Below, piece after piece: positions 27,201-36,309 of a stretch of DNA of 64,000 nucleotides. Made by a program: the position numbers and the translations under genes. Positions within the stretch are counted from its first letter, which is position 1. Each line of letters begins with the position of its first letter. The DNA is from Rhodanobacter sp. T12-5 (GTDB taxonomy: Bacteria > Pseudomonadota > Gammaproteobacteria > Xanthomonadales > Rhodanobacteraceae). The DNA lies in assembly GCF_008329435.1 (NCBI RefSeq), contig NZ_NPKN01000002.1:558001-622000 (forward strand). The letters are read 5' to 3'. Below the pieces are notes generated by a model, which was not told where the DNA came from, did no database searches, and saw nothing but the letters and a program-made list of their open reading frames with translations.

Positions 27201-30200
27201 GGTGGCATCCGGCTCGAACGCATCCAGTGCGGCGACCAGTTCAGCCGTCAGCGCATCGTGATGCGCGTCATCGGAATGATCTGCCGCCAAGGATTCCGCT
27301 TCGAACGATGCTTCGTCGCCAGCTTCCGTCGCTTGTGCATCGCCGGCGTCCCTTGGAGCCAATTCGCCAACCACGGCGTCGATATCGGATCGCGAGTCGG
27401 CGGCCACTGCTGCCGCAGCTTCCTCCGGATAAGGCTCGTATACGACATGAGCCACTTGCGACTCGGGGTAACTGTCGCGCATCTCGACGATCTGGGCGAT
27501 GAGTGCGTCCACGTTCGGCAATTGCGGTTCGTCGACGCCGAACTGAGCCATCACGTGGTCGACCACGTTCACGGATTGGTTGAGCAGATGCACACCATCG
27601 GCCGATAACGGCAGGTTGCTTCCGCGCAGGCGCTTGAACAACCCTTCCAGCGGCGAAAGCAATTGTGTCAGCAGCGAAATGTCGACCATTGCGATGGCGC
27701 CATGCAGCGTATGCACGGCACGCAACAGATCCTCGCCAACCGGCAGCTCGGCCCCACTGCGCTGGATGGCGGCGCGGATGGTCTGCAGGTATTGCGCAAC
27801 TTCGCTGCGCAGGATCTCCAGCAGAACCGGATCGACCGGCGGCATCACCGGCAGGCTTATCGATTCGACGGGTTCGGATTCCTCGTGCATGGCTGCCGCA
27901 CTGAGGGCGTCGGTCAGACTGGCTTCCGGTACCGCCTCGCCTGCGGCAACCTGGCGCGGTATGCGGCGGCGCACGACGCGGCGAACCATTTCCGTTCCAG
28001 TCGACGCATGATCTTCCACGCTCGCCTGTTGGCCCGCAGCCAATTGCTCTGCCGTCCGCATGATCGCGCTGAGCGGCGCATCGGGCGCCCCTTCCCCCTT
28101 GAGGGCCGCGAGCAGGCCCGGCAAGGCTCCGATGGCACGGTGCGTCAACGCCTGCACACCGTCGTGCGGCTCGATGGTGTTGTCGAGCACGCGGTTGAGC
28201 ATGTCCTCCACTTTCCAGGCAAATTCGCCAAGCACACCGGCCCCGACCAGCCGACCGGAGCCCTTCAGCGTGTGGAACGAACGGCGGATACTGATCAATG
28301 CCGCGGTCTGGCCCGGATCCGCCAGCCAGGCTTTTTCGGCCTCGGTCAGGTTGTCGATTTCCTCCTGCATTTCCTCCAGGAAGATGTCGCGGATATCGTC
28401 GTCGATACCTTCGGCGTTGATATTGAAACTGGTATTGGCTGCCAGGACATCGCGTACCGGAACCTGCTCGAAGACCTCTTCCTCGACTTCGATCCAGTCG
28501 TCGTCTCCGGATTCCGATGTGCCCTCTTGCAGCGACGCCGAAGGGGTCGTTTCGGTCTGTGCGAGGCGCAACCCGTCGAGGTTGTGGGCAGCTTCGGCGT
28601 GCGATTCGCTGTTGCCGATGAAAAGCTGTTCCACCTCGTCGCCTGGCAGCAGGCTGACCGATTCGGACAGTTCCGGGTGATTTTCGTAGTCCATGCCGGG
28701 GTGGGAATGGGCCACTGCAGCAGACTCGGGCTCGATATCGCGAATCGACGCGGCACGTGCTGCCGGCACCGGCCAGTACCCAAGCAGACCCAGGCTGTGT
28801 TCGGCCACGTCCAGGATGTGATCCAGACCACCTCGATGCTCGCGCGCGGCTTCCAGGTAGTACTCCAGCGCCGCCAGGGCGTCCGCCAGGTGGTCCATCT
28901 GAACGCCACTGGGCACGCGCTGGTCATCCAGCAGTTCGTAGCCGACGAAACGGCCTACGCCTTCGGCCAGCTCTGCGGACCGCGGGGACGAGAGCATGCG
29001 CATGGCACCGGCGACTTCCGCCATCAGCGCCGGCGTGCCGGCCAGGCGGGCATGTTCCCAGCCGGCCTCCACGAAAGCGACGATCGCCTCCTTGACTTGG
29101 GCCGTGTTGCGGATCGCCTCGTTCATCAGGGTGGTCACCACACCCAATGCTTCGCTGCGTGGCAACCCTCGGGACGTTGCACCCGCACCGGCATCTTCCC
29201 CGGCGCCGAGACTTTCGATGTGATCGTCCAGTGATGCCTCGACATACAGCAGGGCACCGGCCACGTCGAGCAGGGTTTCCTCGTCAGCCGCACGCATGCG
29301 GTTGGCGATTTCGTCCAGGACCCGACGCTGTTCGCTGACCACGCGGCGCGGCACGGCCAACGCCAGCATGCCCAGTGTGTCGCCAACGCGCTCAAGCACA
29401 TCGCCCTGCACGGCCAGCTGAGCCGGGTCGCCATCCTGCTGACGCAAGAACAGATCCAGCGCTTCCTTGACGCGCAACAGGTCGTCTTTCAGCGCGCGCG
29501 AAACCGAGTCGAGCAAGGCGCGGTTGTGGCCGGCCATCGAACCACGGGCATGCTCCAGCTCACCAGCGTCCGGCAACAGGCTGTCGAGTGAATAGGTCGT
29601 GCGCAACAGATCCATCTGCGGACTGCGTTGCCGGGCCTGGGCCACGATGTAAAGCAGCCGCGACGCGACGTCGTCCGCATCGCTGCCGCGCAAGCTGCCT
29701 TCGCCGTTCTCGATCAGCTGGCGCATGCTGCGGTCGACCCTGCCGATCAACTGGCGTACTTCGCCGGCATAGCCCTTGAGCATGCCCTGTTCCAGGCCCT
29801 CCAGGACGCCGGCGGCGATCCACCACAGACGCCGACCGTGCACGTGGTAGCAGCGCGCGGTGATCGCCAGCAGCGTCTTGCGCATGTTGACCAGTTGTTG
29901 CGACGGCTGCTGACCACGAAACCACGCCAGCAATTGCTGCTGGAAGCGCAGTCGCAGGTCGACCAGCTCGGCGCGATGCGCCTCGGCATAGGTTTCGCTC
30001 ATCGCGGCCGGTGCCTGCTCGGGCAGGAACGCGTCGAGGTTGGGGTGGAACATCGCCGATTCGGGCAGCGGCGGCTGCTCGCGGCTGGCACGCAAGTCGT
30101 TCAGCAACGGCAACAGCACCACCGGTACGTCGCGATGCCCGCTGGACAGTCGTTCGAGGTAATCGGGCAACTGCATCAGGCCCCGCATCAGCGCGGCGTA

Positions 30201-30470
30201 GGCTTCCTCGCGATGGCTGACATGATCCTCAAGCAGCGCGATGGAAAGCGTCTCCATCTCCGCGGTCACCGTCGCAGCGCCGTACAACTCGACCATCCGC
30301 AATGTGCCTTGCACCTGATGCAGGTGATTGGCGCATGAACGCATGACATCGCGGTTGCCCGGATTTTCTACGTAGGACTCCAGCGCCTCGCGGGCGCTCG
30401 ACAATGTCTCGTCGAGTTCCGGCTTGACCCACTGCAGTGTGGTGAAATCGATGTGGTCTTGAAGTCTCAT
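24267..30470 (-). CDS. chpA: ChpA/PilL hybrid chemosensory histidine kinase of type IV pilus control
   Basis: 2067 residues. Phosphotransfer (Hpt)-like modules are seen at residues 45-60 (HLHQVQG), about 730 (FHTLKGSGRLVG), about 915 (VHTLHGAIAM) and about 1318 (LHTLKGGARIAG). Then come a dimerisation/P-P5 region (about 1470-1600), a CheA-type ATPase with HMLRNAVAHGIE, DDGRGLD and GRGVGMDVV (about 1600-1760), a CheW domain, and a C-terminal receiver (about 1935-2055; LLDIEMPRMDGYE). It phosphorylates PilG and PilH to control twitching. A 120-residue AAAEQ repeat (about 1117-1237) joins the third Hpt region to the rest. It is fifth in the operon, 102 nt after pilJ. Confidence 0.96.
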   Translation of the reverse strand: MRLQDHIDFTTLQWVKPELDETLSSAREALESYVENPGNRDVMRSCANHLHQVQGTLRMVELYGAATVTAEMETLSIALLEDHVSHREEAYAALMRGLMQLPDYLERLSSGHRDVPVVLLPLLNDLRASREQPPLPESAMFHPNLDAFLPEQAPAAMSETYAEAHRAELVDLRLRFQQQLLAWFRGQQPSQQLVNMRKTLLAITARCYHVHGRRLWWIAAGVLEGLEQGMLKGYAGEVRQLIGRVDRSMRQLIENGEGSLRGSDADDVASRLLYIVAQARQRSPQMDLLRTTYSLDSLLPDAGELEHARGSMAGHNRALLDSVSRALKDDLLRVKEALDLFLRQQDGDPAQLAVQGDVLERVGDTLGMLALAVPRRVVSEQRRVLDEIANRMRAADEETLLDVAGALLYVEASLDDHIESLGAGEDAGAGATSRGLPRSEALGVVTTLMNEAIRNTAQVKEAIVAFVEAGWEHARLAGTPALMAEVAGAMRMLSSPRSAELAEGVGRFVGYELLDDQRVPSGVQMDHLADALAALEYYLEAAREHRGGLDHILDVAEHSLGLLGYWPVPAARAASIRDIEPESAAVAHSHPGMDYENHPELSESVSLLPGDEVEQLFIGNSESHAEAAHNLDGLRLAQTETTPSASLQEGTSESGDDDWIEVEEEVFEQVPVRDVLAANTSFNINAEGIDDDIRDIFLEEMQEEIDNLTEAEKAWLADPGQTAALISIRRSFHTLKGSGRLVGAGVLGEFAWKVEDMLNRVLDNTIEPHDGVQALTHRAIGALPGLLAALKGEGAPDAPLSAIMRTAEQLAAGQQASVEDHASTGTEMVRRVVRRRIPRQVAAGEAVPEASLTDALSAAAMHEESEPVESISLPVMPPVDPVLLEILRSEVAQYLQTIRAAIQRSGAELPVGEDLLRAVHTLHGAIAMVDISLLTQLLSPLEGLFKRLRGSNLPLSADGVHLLNQSVNVVDHVMAQFGVDEPQLPNVDALIAQIVEMRDSYPESQVAHVVYEPYPEEAAAAVAADSRSDIDAVVGELAPRDAGDAQATEAGDEASFEAESLAADHSDDAHHDALTAELVAALDAFEPDATLAAQPAAEKEAEYQRATDAAAREAAAERAAAERAAAEQAAAEQAAAEQAAAERAAAEQAAAEQAAAEQAAAEQAAAEQAAAEQAAAEQAAAEQAAAEQAAAEQAAAEQAAAEQAAAEQAAAEQAAAEQAAAAQAAAAQAAAEQAAAERAASAVAGISHAAGIGGEVVEALVGNAQDQGYALAGSGQIDADLLEVFIDEAREILDHADDVLAQWHAEPSELGHVAELQRDLHTLKGGARIAGLMSVGDLSHAIETLLEKPVHDSTKVAPLIAALEASFDKLHALVQQVSQAEAVDYPQAMIDQLLAMAGEKTLADDTQPAAAAMPELKPLPVAERPVATVSPEAFDLPALLPEAEDEVRSSQEQIRVRADLLDSLVNHAGEVAIYRSRLEQQVAGYRFNLVELEQTVARLRSQLRMLEIETEAQIIARFQREHREAGLTVFDPLELDRYSQLQQYSRALAESVSDLVSIQNMLDELTRQAETLLIQQSRVSTELQDGLLRTRMLPFDTMVPNLRRTLRQAAQEQGKSAQLYVDGAHGEMDRNLLDRIKAPFEHMLRNAVAHGIETPAERRKAGKPAEGSVHIQVAREATEVVIRVSDDGRGLDREAIRKRGIERGLLRADIKPTDDQLLSLITHTGFSTASKITQLAGRGVGMDVVANEIKQLGGSLSIESQPGKGSTFVLRLPFTLAVTQAILVRIGEATFAIPMTSVQGVARVNPDDLTALLADDEPSFRYGNEEYGIHDLAELLGLPPGLPAEDEQQPLLLTRAGDLRAAIRIDAVLGSREIVVKSVGPQISSVPGLLGATIMGDGSVLVILDLAPLVRHGITRRQQRLADGLSAVQTPIIEEVQIRPLVMVVDDSITMRKVTSRVLERHEYEVSTAKDGVDALEKLHERVPDMMLLDIEMPRMDGYELATHMKADPRLRDVPIIMITSRSGDKHRQRAFDIGVDRYLGKPYQEAELLVQISEVLEQRAMEPIDD
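26761..27120 (-). repeat. coding minisatellite, 24 copies of a 15-bp unit inside chpA
   Basis: Twenty-four head-to-tail 15-bp units, on the plus strand mostly TCTGCCGCGGCCTGC or TCTGCTGCGGCCTGC, encode AAAEQ or AAAER on the minus strand. Degenerate units extend to about 27140. Neighbouring copies are often identical at silent positions (a run of the GCCGCG form from about 26836, four copies of the GCTGCG form at 26941-27000), which suggests recent slippage or unequal exchange. The unit is a multiple of three, so copy changes keep the frame. Confidence 0.95.
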
Positions 30471-30572
30471 GCGCCTCTCTCAACGGTTGCCCAATGCCTG
30501 CATCCAGCAACCAGCGAGACTGCCCCCTGTCTTGTGCTTGTCTCAATCGGGCTGACATCAGCCCGGCCGATG

Positions 30573-32603
30573 TCAACCCGGCAGCTTGAAATGCGCCACC
30601 GAGCGACGCAGATCACTCGCCAGTTGGGCCAGCGTACCGATCGAGTCGGCCGTCTGGCTCGCACCCTGCGAGGTTTGCGAGGTAATTTCCTGAATCGCGT
30701 TCATCGAATGCGAGACATCCGTGGCCGCCGCGGACTGCACCCGCGCCGCGGTCGAGATGCTCTGGATCAGTGCCGACAGATCGTGCGAAACCCGCTCGAT
30801 GTCGCCCAGCGCACTGCCGGCGTCCTCTGCCAGCCTCGCACCGGCGACCACCTCGGCGGTGGTCTGCTCCATCGAGTTCACCGCTTCGTTGGTATCGGAC
30901 TGAATCGTCTGCACCAGCGTCTCGATACGCTTGGTCGCGCTGGTCGAACGTTCAGCCAGTCGCTGCACTTCGTCCGCCACCACCGCGAAACCGCGGCCCG
31001 CCTCACCGGCCGATGCCGCCTGGATCGCCGCATTGAGCGCGAGGATGTTGGTCTGCTCGGCGATGTCGTTGATCAGTTCAACGATCGAGCCGATCTCCTG
31101 CGAGGATTCACCCAGCCGCTTGATGCGCTTGGATGTCTCCTGGATCTGGTCGCGGATGGAGTCCATGCCGGAGATCGTCTCGCGTACCACTTCGGCACCG
31201 TGCGAGGCGATCTTCACCGAGCGCTCGGCCACGTCGGCCGACTCGGCGGAGTCCTTCGACACGATGTCCATCGAGCTCACGATCTGGTTGATCGCCGAGG
31301 TCGCCGAACTGATCTGCTGTGCCTGCTGCTCAGCCGCGTCGGCCAGGTTGCGGGCGGTGGTCTGGGTTTCCTGCGCCGATGACGACACCTGCTCGGAGGT
31401 CTCGTTGATGGTGGTCACCAGGGATCGCAGCTCGTCGATGGCGTAGTTCACCGAGTCGGCGATCGCGCCGGTGATGTCCTCGGACACGGTGGTCTTGACG
31501 GTCAGGTCACCTTCGGCGAGCGAACCCATTTCGTCCAGCAGGCGCATGATCGCCTCCTGGTTGCGCTGGTTCAGCTCGGCACTGCTGGCAAACCGGCGAC
31601 GCTGGTCGCCGACCAGGGTGATCACCAGCAGCAGGGCGAACGCCACCGCGCCGATGGCGCCGAACAGGCCCCACCACACGTTCGGAAACAGTCGCCGCAA
31701 TGGCAGTTTGCCGATCTGCTCGGACAGGTCGTTGGCGCGCAGCAGCACGGTTTGCGAATCGAGCGAGGCCTGGTTGCCGGCGCGCTTCACGTCGGCGATG
31801 TTGCCGGCGGCAGCGACGAGCTTGGCGACCGGATCGGCCAGCTTGGTCCAGCTGGCGTCCATGTCGGTGAGTATCTTGCGCGCGTTGGCGTCGTTGATCG
31901 GCTTCACGCCGCTGTCGGGGTTGCCCTCGATCAGGCCTTGCAGCACGCTGCCGTACAACTGCGCGTCACGCGACAGGCCGTCAGCCGCCGACTGCGCGGT
32001 ATCGCCGCCCTGCAGCACTTCCTGCACGCGGCGGATGATGCGGTCAGCGGACAGCATTTGACGGGAGGTTCCCAGCATCTGCTCGGAGCTGCCGTTGCGC
32101 TGCTGCAGGATGTTGACCACCTGCTCCATGCTCGAGTTGAGCAACGGAATCTGCTGCGACAAGGTGTCGGCGCGCCGTCCCGAATCAAGCACGACCGCCT
32201 TGTTGGAGAGGATCTTGCTGATGTCGCCGTCCAGCTGTTTCCACGAATTGGTCAGCGCGGTGACGGCACGGCCTGCAGGCGTGAGGTTGTTGTCGGCATA
32301 CGGCTGCATGCCACTCTGCGGGTCGCCCTTCTCCAGTCGCCGCACGGCCGAGTCGATCGAGTTGCGATTCGATTCCAGCTCCTTGAAGGAATCGGCATTG
32401 CCATCAGCCGATTCCAGCGCGGACTTTGCCGTCTGCTGTGACAGCACCTGGATCTGCGTGGTCAGCGCGATCGCCTGGCGATCCTCGCCGTTCTTCTGGT
32501 TGAGCAGGAAGAAATCCAGCGCCGCAAAACCAATCGCGATCAGCAGCAGGACAATGAGTACGGTGTAACCCCGTTCCCGGCTGACGCCCCCTGTAGTGCT
32601 CAT
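30573..32603 (-). CDS. pilJ: methyl-accepting chemotaxis protein PilJ
   Basis: 676 residues from ATG 32601-32603, which has GAGG at good spacing; a GTG six bases earlier is less likely. Transmembrane helix 1 lies at about residues 15-36, a 270-residue periplasmic region with duplicated PilJ-type (PF13675-like) helices follows, then TM2 at about 310-330, HAMP, and the signalling hairpin with the conserved tip [20 protein letters not shown]. It is the receptor of the Pil-Chp array and responds to pilus retraction or surface contact in P. aeruginosa. Gap to pilI is 126 nt. Confidence 0.95.
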   Translation of the reverse strand: MSTTGGVSRERGYTVLIVLLLIAIGFAALDFFLLNQKNGEDRQAIALTTQIQVLSQQTAKSALESADGNADSFKELESNRNSIDSAVRRLEKGDPQSGMQPYADNNLTPAGRAVTALTNSWKQLDGDISKILSNKAVVLDSGRRADTLSQQIPLLNSSMEQVVNILQQRNGSSEQMLGTSRQMLSADRIIRRVQEVLQGGDTAQSAADGLSRDAQLYGSVLQGLIEGNPDSGVKPINDANARKILTDMDASWTKLADPVAKLVAAAGNIADVKRAGNQASLDSQTVLLRANDLSEQIGKLPLRRLFPNVWWGLFGAIGAVAFALLLVITLVGDQRRRFASSAELNQRNQEAIMRLLDEMGSLAEGDLTVKTTVSEDITGAIADSVNYAIDELRSLVTTINETSEQVSSSAQETQTTARNLADAAEQQAQQISSATSAINQIVSSMDIVSKDSAESADVAERSVKIASHGAEVVRETISGMDSIRDQIQETSKRIKRLGESSQEIGSIVELINDIAEQTNILALNAAIQAASAGEAGRGFAVVADEVQRLAERSTSATKRIETLVQTIQSDTNEAVNSMEQTTAEVVAGARLAEDAGSALGDIERVSHDLSALIQSISTAARVQSAAATDVSHSMNAIQEITSQTSQGASQTADSIGTLAQLASDLRRSVAHFKLPG

Positions 32604-32729
32604 GTTCACCTCGTCCGTCTGTTGCGTTGCCGGGCCCGCATCGTGGAGCGGTACCGGCCAGGGAATGATTGCCCCAAGTTTCCGGCCACCATGGGCGCCG
32701 GCCCTTCAATAGCTGTGATCTTTGTCGTA

Positions 32730-33269
32730 TCAGGCCGCGGCCTGGCGGAAATCCGGTGCGCGTACCAGTCGGCTCATGCTGAACATCGCCAGCTGTTGCT
32801 CGCCCACCCGGTGGTCAACGAACCGGGCCAGCCGTGGGTCTTCCTCGCGCTCGGCTTCACGCCGCTGCTCCTCATCCACCGTCCGCTGACCGAACACTTC
32901 GTCCACGAGCAACGCCACGTTGCCGCCACCCTGCCGCACCACCAGCAGGCGGGTACGGTCGGAGTGCTGTGTGCGCTCGCCGAACAGGAAACGGGCAAAG
33001 TCGACTACCGGCACCAGATTGCCGCGCACATTGGCCACACCGAGCAGCCATGGCTGGGTTCCAGGCACCGAGGTAAGTGCCGGCACGGCCAGCAGCTCGT
33101 TGATTTCATCGATGCCGCTGACCAGCAGGCGCGAACCGACACGAAAACCGATGCCGCGCCACAGGCCGGGCGCTTCAAGCTTGTCCTGGGTATCCGAGGC
33201 GTGCGCCAGCGACAGGCGCTCGTACCGGGCCAGGATCTCGAAGGGGGTGCGGTTGACGGATTGGTTCAT
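32730..33269 (-). CDS. pilI: CheW-like adaptor PilI
   Basis: 179 residues from ATG 33267-33269 (MNQSVNRTPFEILARYERL). A single CheW domain (VGSRLLVSGIDEINELLAV; WLLGVANVRGNLVPVVDFARFLFG) couples PilJ to the kinase ChpA. The ATG overlaps the pilH stop (ATGA), so translation is coupled. Confidence 0.93.
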   Translation of the reverse strand: MNQSVNRTPFEILARYERLSLAHASDTQDKLEAPGLWRGIGFRVGSRLLVSGIDEINELLAVPALTSVPGTQPWLLGVANVRGNLVPVVDFARFLFGERTQHSDRTRLLVVRQGGGNVALLVDEVFGQRTVDEEQRREAEREEDPRLARFVDHRVGEQQLAMFSMSRLVRAPDFRQAAA

Positions 33270-33637
33270 GTCGCGCTCGGCAACAGATCGGTGATGCAGG
33301 AAAGCAGCTCTTTTTCGTTCACCGGCTTGGTGATGAAAGCGCGGGCGCCCTGGCGCAGCCCCCATACGCGGTCCGTCTCCATGGACTTGGTGGTGATCAT
33401 GACGATCGGGACCGCCTTGGTGACGGGATCACGCGTCAGCGTGCGGGTCGCCTGGAACCCGTTCATGCCGGGCATGATCACGTCCATGATCACCAGATCG
33501 GGCAGATCGGCGCGAACGCGCTCGATGCCCTCTTCCGCACTGCTGACGGCGATGACTTGATAACCCGCCCGTTCGAGCAGCGTGGTGAACACGCGCACGT
33601 CGGTAGGCGAGTCGTCGATGATGAGAATAGTGGCCAC
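33266..33637 (-). CDS. pilH: single-domain response regulator PilH
   Basis: 123 residues consisting only of a receiver domain: acidic pair IIDDSPTD, phospho-acceptor Asp52 (VIMDVIMPGMNGF), Thr in MITTKSM and Lys in FITKPVNEKEL. In P. aeruginosa PilH is the regulator linked to retraction via PilT and dampens PilG signalling. It is the second gene of the operon, 22 nt after pilG. Confidence 0.94.
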   Translation of the reverse strand: MATILIIDDSPTDVRVFTTLLERAGYQVIAVSSAEEGIERVRADLPDLVIMDVIMPGMNGFQATRTLTRDPVTKAVPIVMITTKSMETDRVWGLRQGARAFITKPVNEKELLSCITDLLPSAT

Positions 33638-33659
33638 AGGTCCCCCTCAGAATCTGCAG

Positions 33660-34070
33660 TCAGTGGTTCGATACCAGACTGACGTGGCGATGGATGGCAC
33701 CGAGCAGCTCGTCCCGCGTGAACGGCTTGGTCAGATACTGCTCGGCACCCACGATGCGGCCGCGGGCCTTGTCGAAAAGGCCGTCTTTCGAACTCAGCAT
33801 GATGACCGGTGTGGCCCGGAACAGGGGATTGTTCTTGATCAGCGCGCAGGTCTGATAACCATCCAGCCGCGGCATCATGATGTCGACGAAGATGATCGCC
33901 GGCTTCTGATCGGAGATCTTGGCCAGCGCCTCGAATCCGTCCACCGCCGTCAATACCTCGCAGCCCTCTTTCTTCAGCAGGGTTTCCGCCGTGCGGCGGA
34001 TGGTCTTCGAGTCATCGATCACCATGACCTTGAGACCAGCCAAGTCGTTAGAGCTCACGTTCAAATTCAC
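33660..34070 (-). CDS. pilG: single-domain response regulator PilG
   Basis: 136 residues if started at GTG 34068-34070, which has a strong GGGGGAG site 4-5 nt upstream; an ATG at 34107-34109 would add 13 residues without such a site. The sequence LKVMVIDDSKTIRRTAETLL, phospho-acceptor FVDIMMPRLDGYQTCALI, SSKDGLFDKARGRIVG and YLTKPF is almost the P. aeruginosa PilG sequence (135 residues). PilG promotes pilus extension via PilB, and FimL/CyaB signalling in that species. First gene of the operon. Confidence 0.95.
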   Translation of the reverse strand: MNLNVSSNDLAGLKVMVIDDSKTIRRTAETLLKKEGCEVLTAVDGFEALAKISDQKPAIIFVDIMMPRLDGYQTCALIKNNPLFRATPVIMLSSKDGLFDKARGRIVGAEQYLTKPFTRDELLGAIHRHVSLVSNH

Positions 34071-34412
34071 TTGCTCCCCCTGCGGCTCGCCCGAGCTCAG
34101 GATAGGCATACGGACATGCACTAACCATGCCCCGGATGCACATGTAAAAAATTGCGAAGACCCGCCAGACGGCGCCCGCTCTACGACTGGCGCCCCAAGC
34201 CTTGTTGTTTACTGCCTGCCCGCCAAGACTGTCAAGCGATAATAGCCCGATTGCCGCTCGCTGCGTGACGGGTGCCGTGCAGTGGCATCATGTGGCCTTT
34301 TGCGACCATTGCGTCTCATGCCGGCCTTGTCGTCGTCAATCGACTCGGCGACCATCCCCTTCCGCATGCCTGCCCGGCGTGACACCGGCAGGCCAAACCA
34401 CGGAGAACCACG
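34071..34412. other. divergent intergenic region between pilG and gshB
   Basis: This 342-bp stretch holds the starts of the Pil-Chp operon (leftward) and the gshB operon (rightward). It has an AT-rich patch (TGTAAAAAATTG, about 34142-34153) and a GATAAT box at 34238-34243 that could be a -10 for gshB, though no good -35 accompanies it. A GGAGA ribosome site precedes gshB. I see no additional gene or repeat. Confidence 0.5.
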
Positions 34413-35390
34413 ATGACCCTGTCGGTCGGCGTGCTGATGGATCCCATCGGCGCGATCAAGATAGCCAAGGACACCAGCTTCGCGATGCTGCTGGAAGCCC
34501 GGCGCCGCGGACATGCGCTGCATTATTTCGAACAGGGCGACCTGGCCCTGCGCGATGGCGTGCCGTGGGCGCGGATGGCCACGCTGGAAGTGCGCGAGGA
34601 TCCACGCGACTGGTACACGCTGGGCCAGAAGCAATGGCGCGACCTGCGTGAGCTCGACGTCGTGCTGATGCGCAAGGACCCGCCCGTCGATGCGCAGTTC
34701 ATCTATGACACGATGGTGCTGGAAGCAGCCCAGCGTGGCGGGGTCACCGTGATCAACAATCCGCAGGCCTTGCGCGACTGCAACGAGAAGCTGTTCGCGC
34801 TGGCCTTCCCGTCCTGCATTGCGCCCACCCTGGTTTCCCGCGATGCCGGCGAGCTGCGCCGGTTCACCGCCGAACACGGCGAGGTGGTGTTGAAGCCGCT
34901 GGACGGCATGGGCGGGCGCGGCATTTTCCGGGTCAGGGCCGGCGACAGCAACCTCAACTCGATGCTGGAAACCCTGCTCGGCGGCGACGCCCACGGTGCG
35001 GGACGGCAAATGGCGATCGCACAGAAATACATCCCGGAAATCCGCGCTGGCGACAAGCGCATTCTGGTGGTCGACGGCGAACCCGTGCCATACGCGCTGG
35101 CACGCATCCCGCAGGGCGACGAGTTCCGCGGCAACCTCGCCGCCGGCGGGCGCGGCGAAGGCGTGCCGCTGTCCGAGCGGGACCGCTGGATCGTGGCCCA
35201 GGTGGCGCCGGAGCTGCGCCGACGTGGCCTGCTTTTCACCGGGCTGGACGTGATCGGTGACTACCTGACCGAGATCAACGTCACATCCCCGACCTGCGTG
35301 CGCGAACTGGATGCCCAGTTCGGGCTTAACATTGCCGGTCAGCTGTTCGATGTCATCGAGCGGCGCGCCACTGGAAATCGCAACGCGTGA
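34413..35390 (+). CDS. gshB: glutathione synthetase
   Basis: 325 residues, ATP-grasp fold. MDPIGAIKIAKDTSFAMLLEA at the start, NNPQALRDCNEKLFAL, the ATP-binding VLKPLDGMGGRGIFRV and the metal-binding GLDVIGDYLTEINVTSPTCVREL are all GshB hallmarks. It joins gamma-glutamylcysteine and glycine. The gene begins a run gshB-tonB-yqgE-ruvX-pyrB that mirrors the order beside pilG in P. aeruginosa; its stop overlaps the GTG of the next gene. Confidence 0.98.
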   Translation: MTLSVGVLMDPIGAIKIAKDTSFAMLLEARRRGHALHYFEQGDLALRDGVPWARMATLEVREDPRDWYTLGQKQWRDLRELDVVLMRKDPPVDAQFIYDTMVLEAAQRGGVTVINNPQALRDCNEKLFALAFPSCIAPTLVSRDAGELRRFTAEHGEVVLKPLDGMGGRGIFRVRAGDSNLNSMLETLLGGDAHGAGRQMAIAQKYIPEIRAGDKRILVVDGEPVPYALARIPQGDEFRGNLAAGGRGEGVPLSERDRWIVAQVAPELRRRGLLFTGLDVIGDYLTEINVTSPTCVRELDAQFGLNIAGQLFDVIERRATGNRNA

Positions 35391-36253
35391 GTACCACCGC
35401 CATCGCCGCCACCCGTCCGGAGCCGATCGGCGCCACTTTGCTGTTCTCGCTGTTGCTGCACGGCGTGCTGTTGCTGGGCATCACGTTTCATTTCGCCACG
35501 ACCGGCCCCAGCCTGCCCACCCTCGACGTGACCCTGGTCAACGTGGCCAACCGGGAGGCGCCGGACAAGGCGGATTTCCTGGCGCAGGCCAACAACAGCG
35601 GCGGCGGCCGGAGCGAGCATGCCGCACGGCCGTCGCAGATGTTCTCCGGTGCGCTGCCCAAGCCCGATCCCGGCATTGCCGCCAGGCCGGTCGAAGCAAC
35701 CACGCCCAAACCGCGCGAGGCCACTCCGACCCGTATGGTCACGACGACCGGCGCGAGCCGTTTCAGCGTCGCCAGCGACACCGCGCAGAGCGAAATCGAC
35801 CCGCAGGAACAGACACCGACTGCGGACGAGCTGAAGCGCCAGCAGGCGATCGCCCAGCTGGCGGCCGAACTGCGCAACCAGACCGAAGCGCTGGCCAAGC
35901 GGCCGAAGAAAAAGTTCATCTCGGCGAATACCCGGGAATACGTGTACGCCAGCTACATGCGTGGCTGGTCGGACCGGGTGCAACGGATCGGCAACCTCAA
36001 TTACCCGGAGCAGGCACGCCGGCAGAAGCTGTATGGCGACGTGCTGCTTACCGTCGGCCTCAACCGCGACGGCAGCATCAAGGTGGTCACGGTGATCAAG
36101 AGCTCCGGCCAACCGCTGCTCGACGCCGCCGCCGAACGCATCGTGCGGCTGGCGGCGCCGTTTCCGCCGTTGCCGAAGGACGCCAACGTCGACGAGCTGT
36201 ACATCACCCGCACCTGGCAATTCCTGCCGGGTGATATCCTGCGCAACAGATAA
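35387..36253 (+). CDS. TonB-family energy transducer (TonB3-like)
   Basis: 288 residues with a GTG start in a GTGA overlap with gshB. One N-terminal transmembrane helix (ATLLFSLLLHGVLLLGITF), a long periplasmic linker rich in Ala/Pro/Arg with a coiled part (QQAIAQLAAELRNQTEALAKRPKKKF), and a C-terminal TonB domain (YVYASYMRGWSDRVQRIGNLNYPEQARRQ... VTVIKSSGQPLLDAAAERIVR) are present. In P. aeruginosa the homologue at this locus (tonB3) is needed for twitching motility, so a pilus role rather than iron uptake is plausible. No exbB/exbD nearby. Confidence 0.88.
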   Translation: MSTTAIAATRPEPIGATLLFSLLLHGVLLLGITFHFATTGPSLPTLDVTLVNVANREAPDKADFLAQANNSGGGRSEHAARPSQMFSGALPKPDPGIAARPVEATTPKPREATPTRMVTTTGASRFSVASDTAQSEIDPQEQTPTADELKRQQAIAQLAAELRNQTEALAKRPKKKFISANTREYVYASYMRGWSDRVQRIGNLNYPEQARRQKLYGDVLLTVGLNRDGSIKVVTVIKSSGQPLLDAAAERIVRLAAPFPPLPKDANVDELYITRTWQFLPGDILRNR

Positions 36254-36296
36254 GCGTCGTCATCCGGCGTTCGCACGGAGCGGCACCTGCCGGGCT

Positions 36297-36302
36297 TACA
36301 AT
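36297..36302 (+). promoter_or_regulatory. candidate -10 box of a leaderless yqgE transcript
   Basis: TACAAT at 36297-36302 is one base off the consensus TATAAT and lies 7 nt before the ATG at 36310, so transcription would start at or next to the start codon. No Shine-Dalgarno sequence precedes that ATG. A -35 is not obvious (GCACGG region), so this is tentative. Confidence 0.45.
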
Positions 36303-36309
36303 GTGGCCC

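Noticed and set aside
25188..27608. 806-codon plus-strand frame over chpA with Cys/Gly/Leu repeats
   Set aside because: The repeated peptide is only the complement of the AAAEQ minisatellite.
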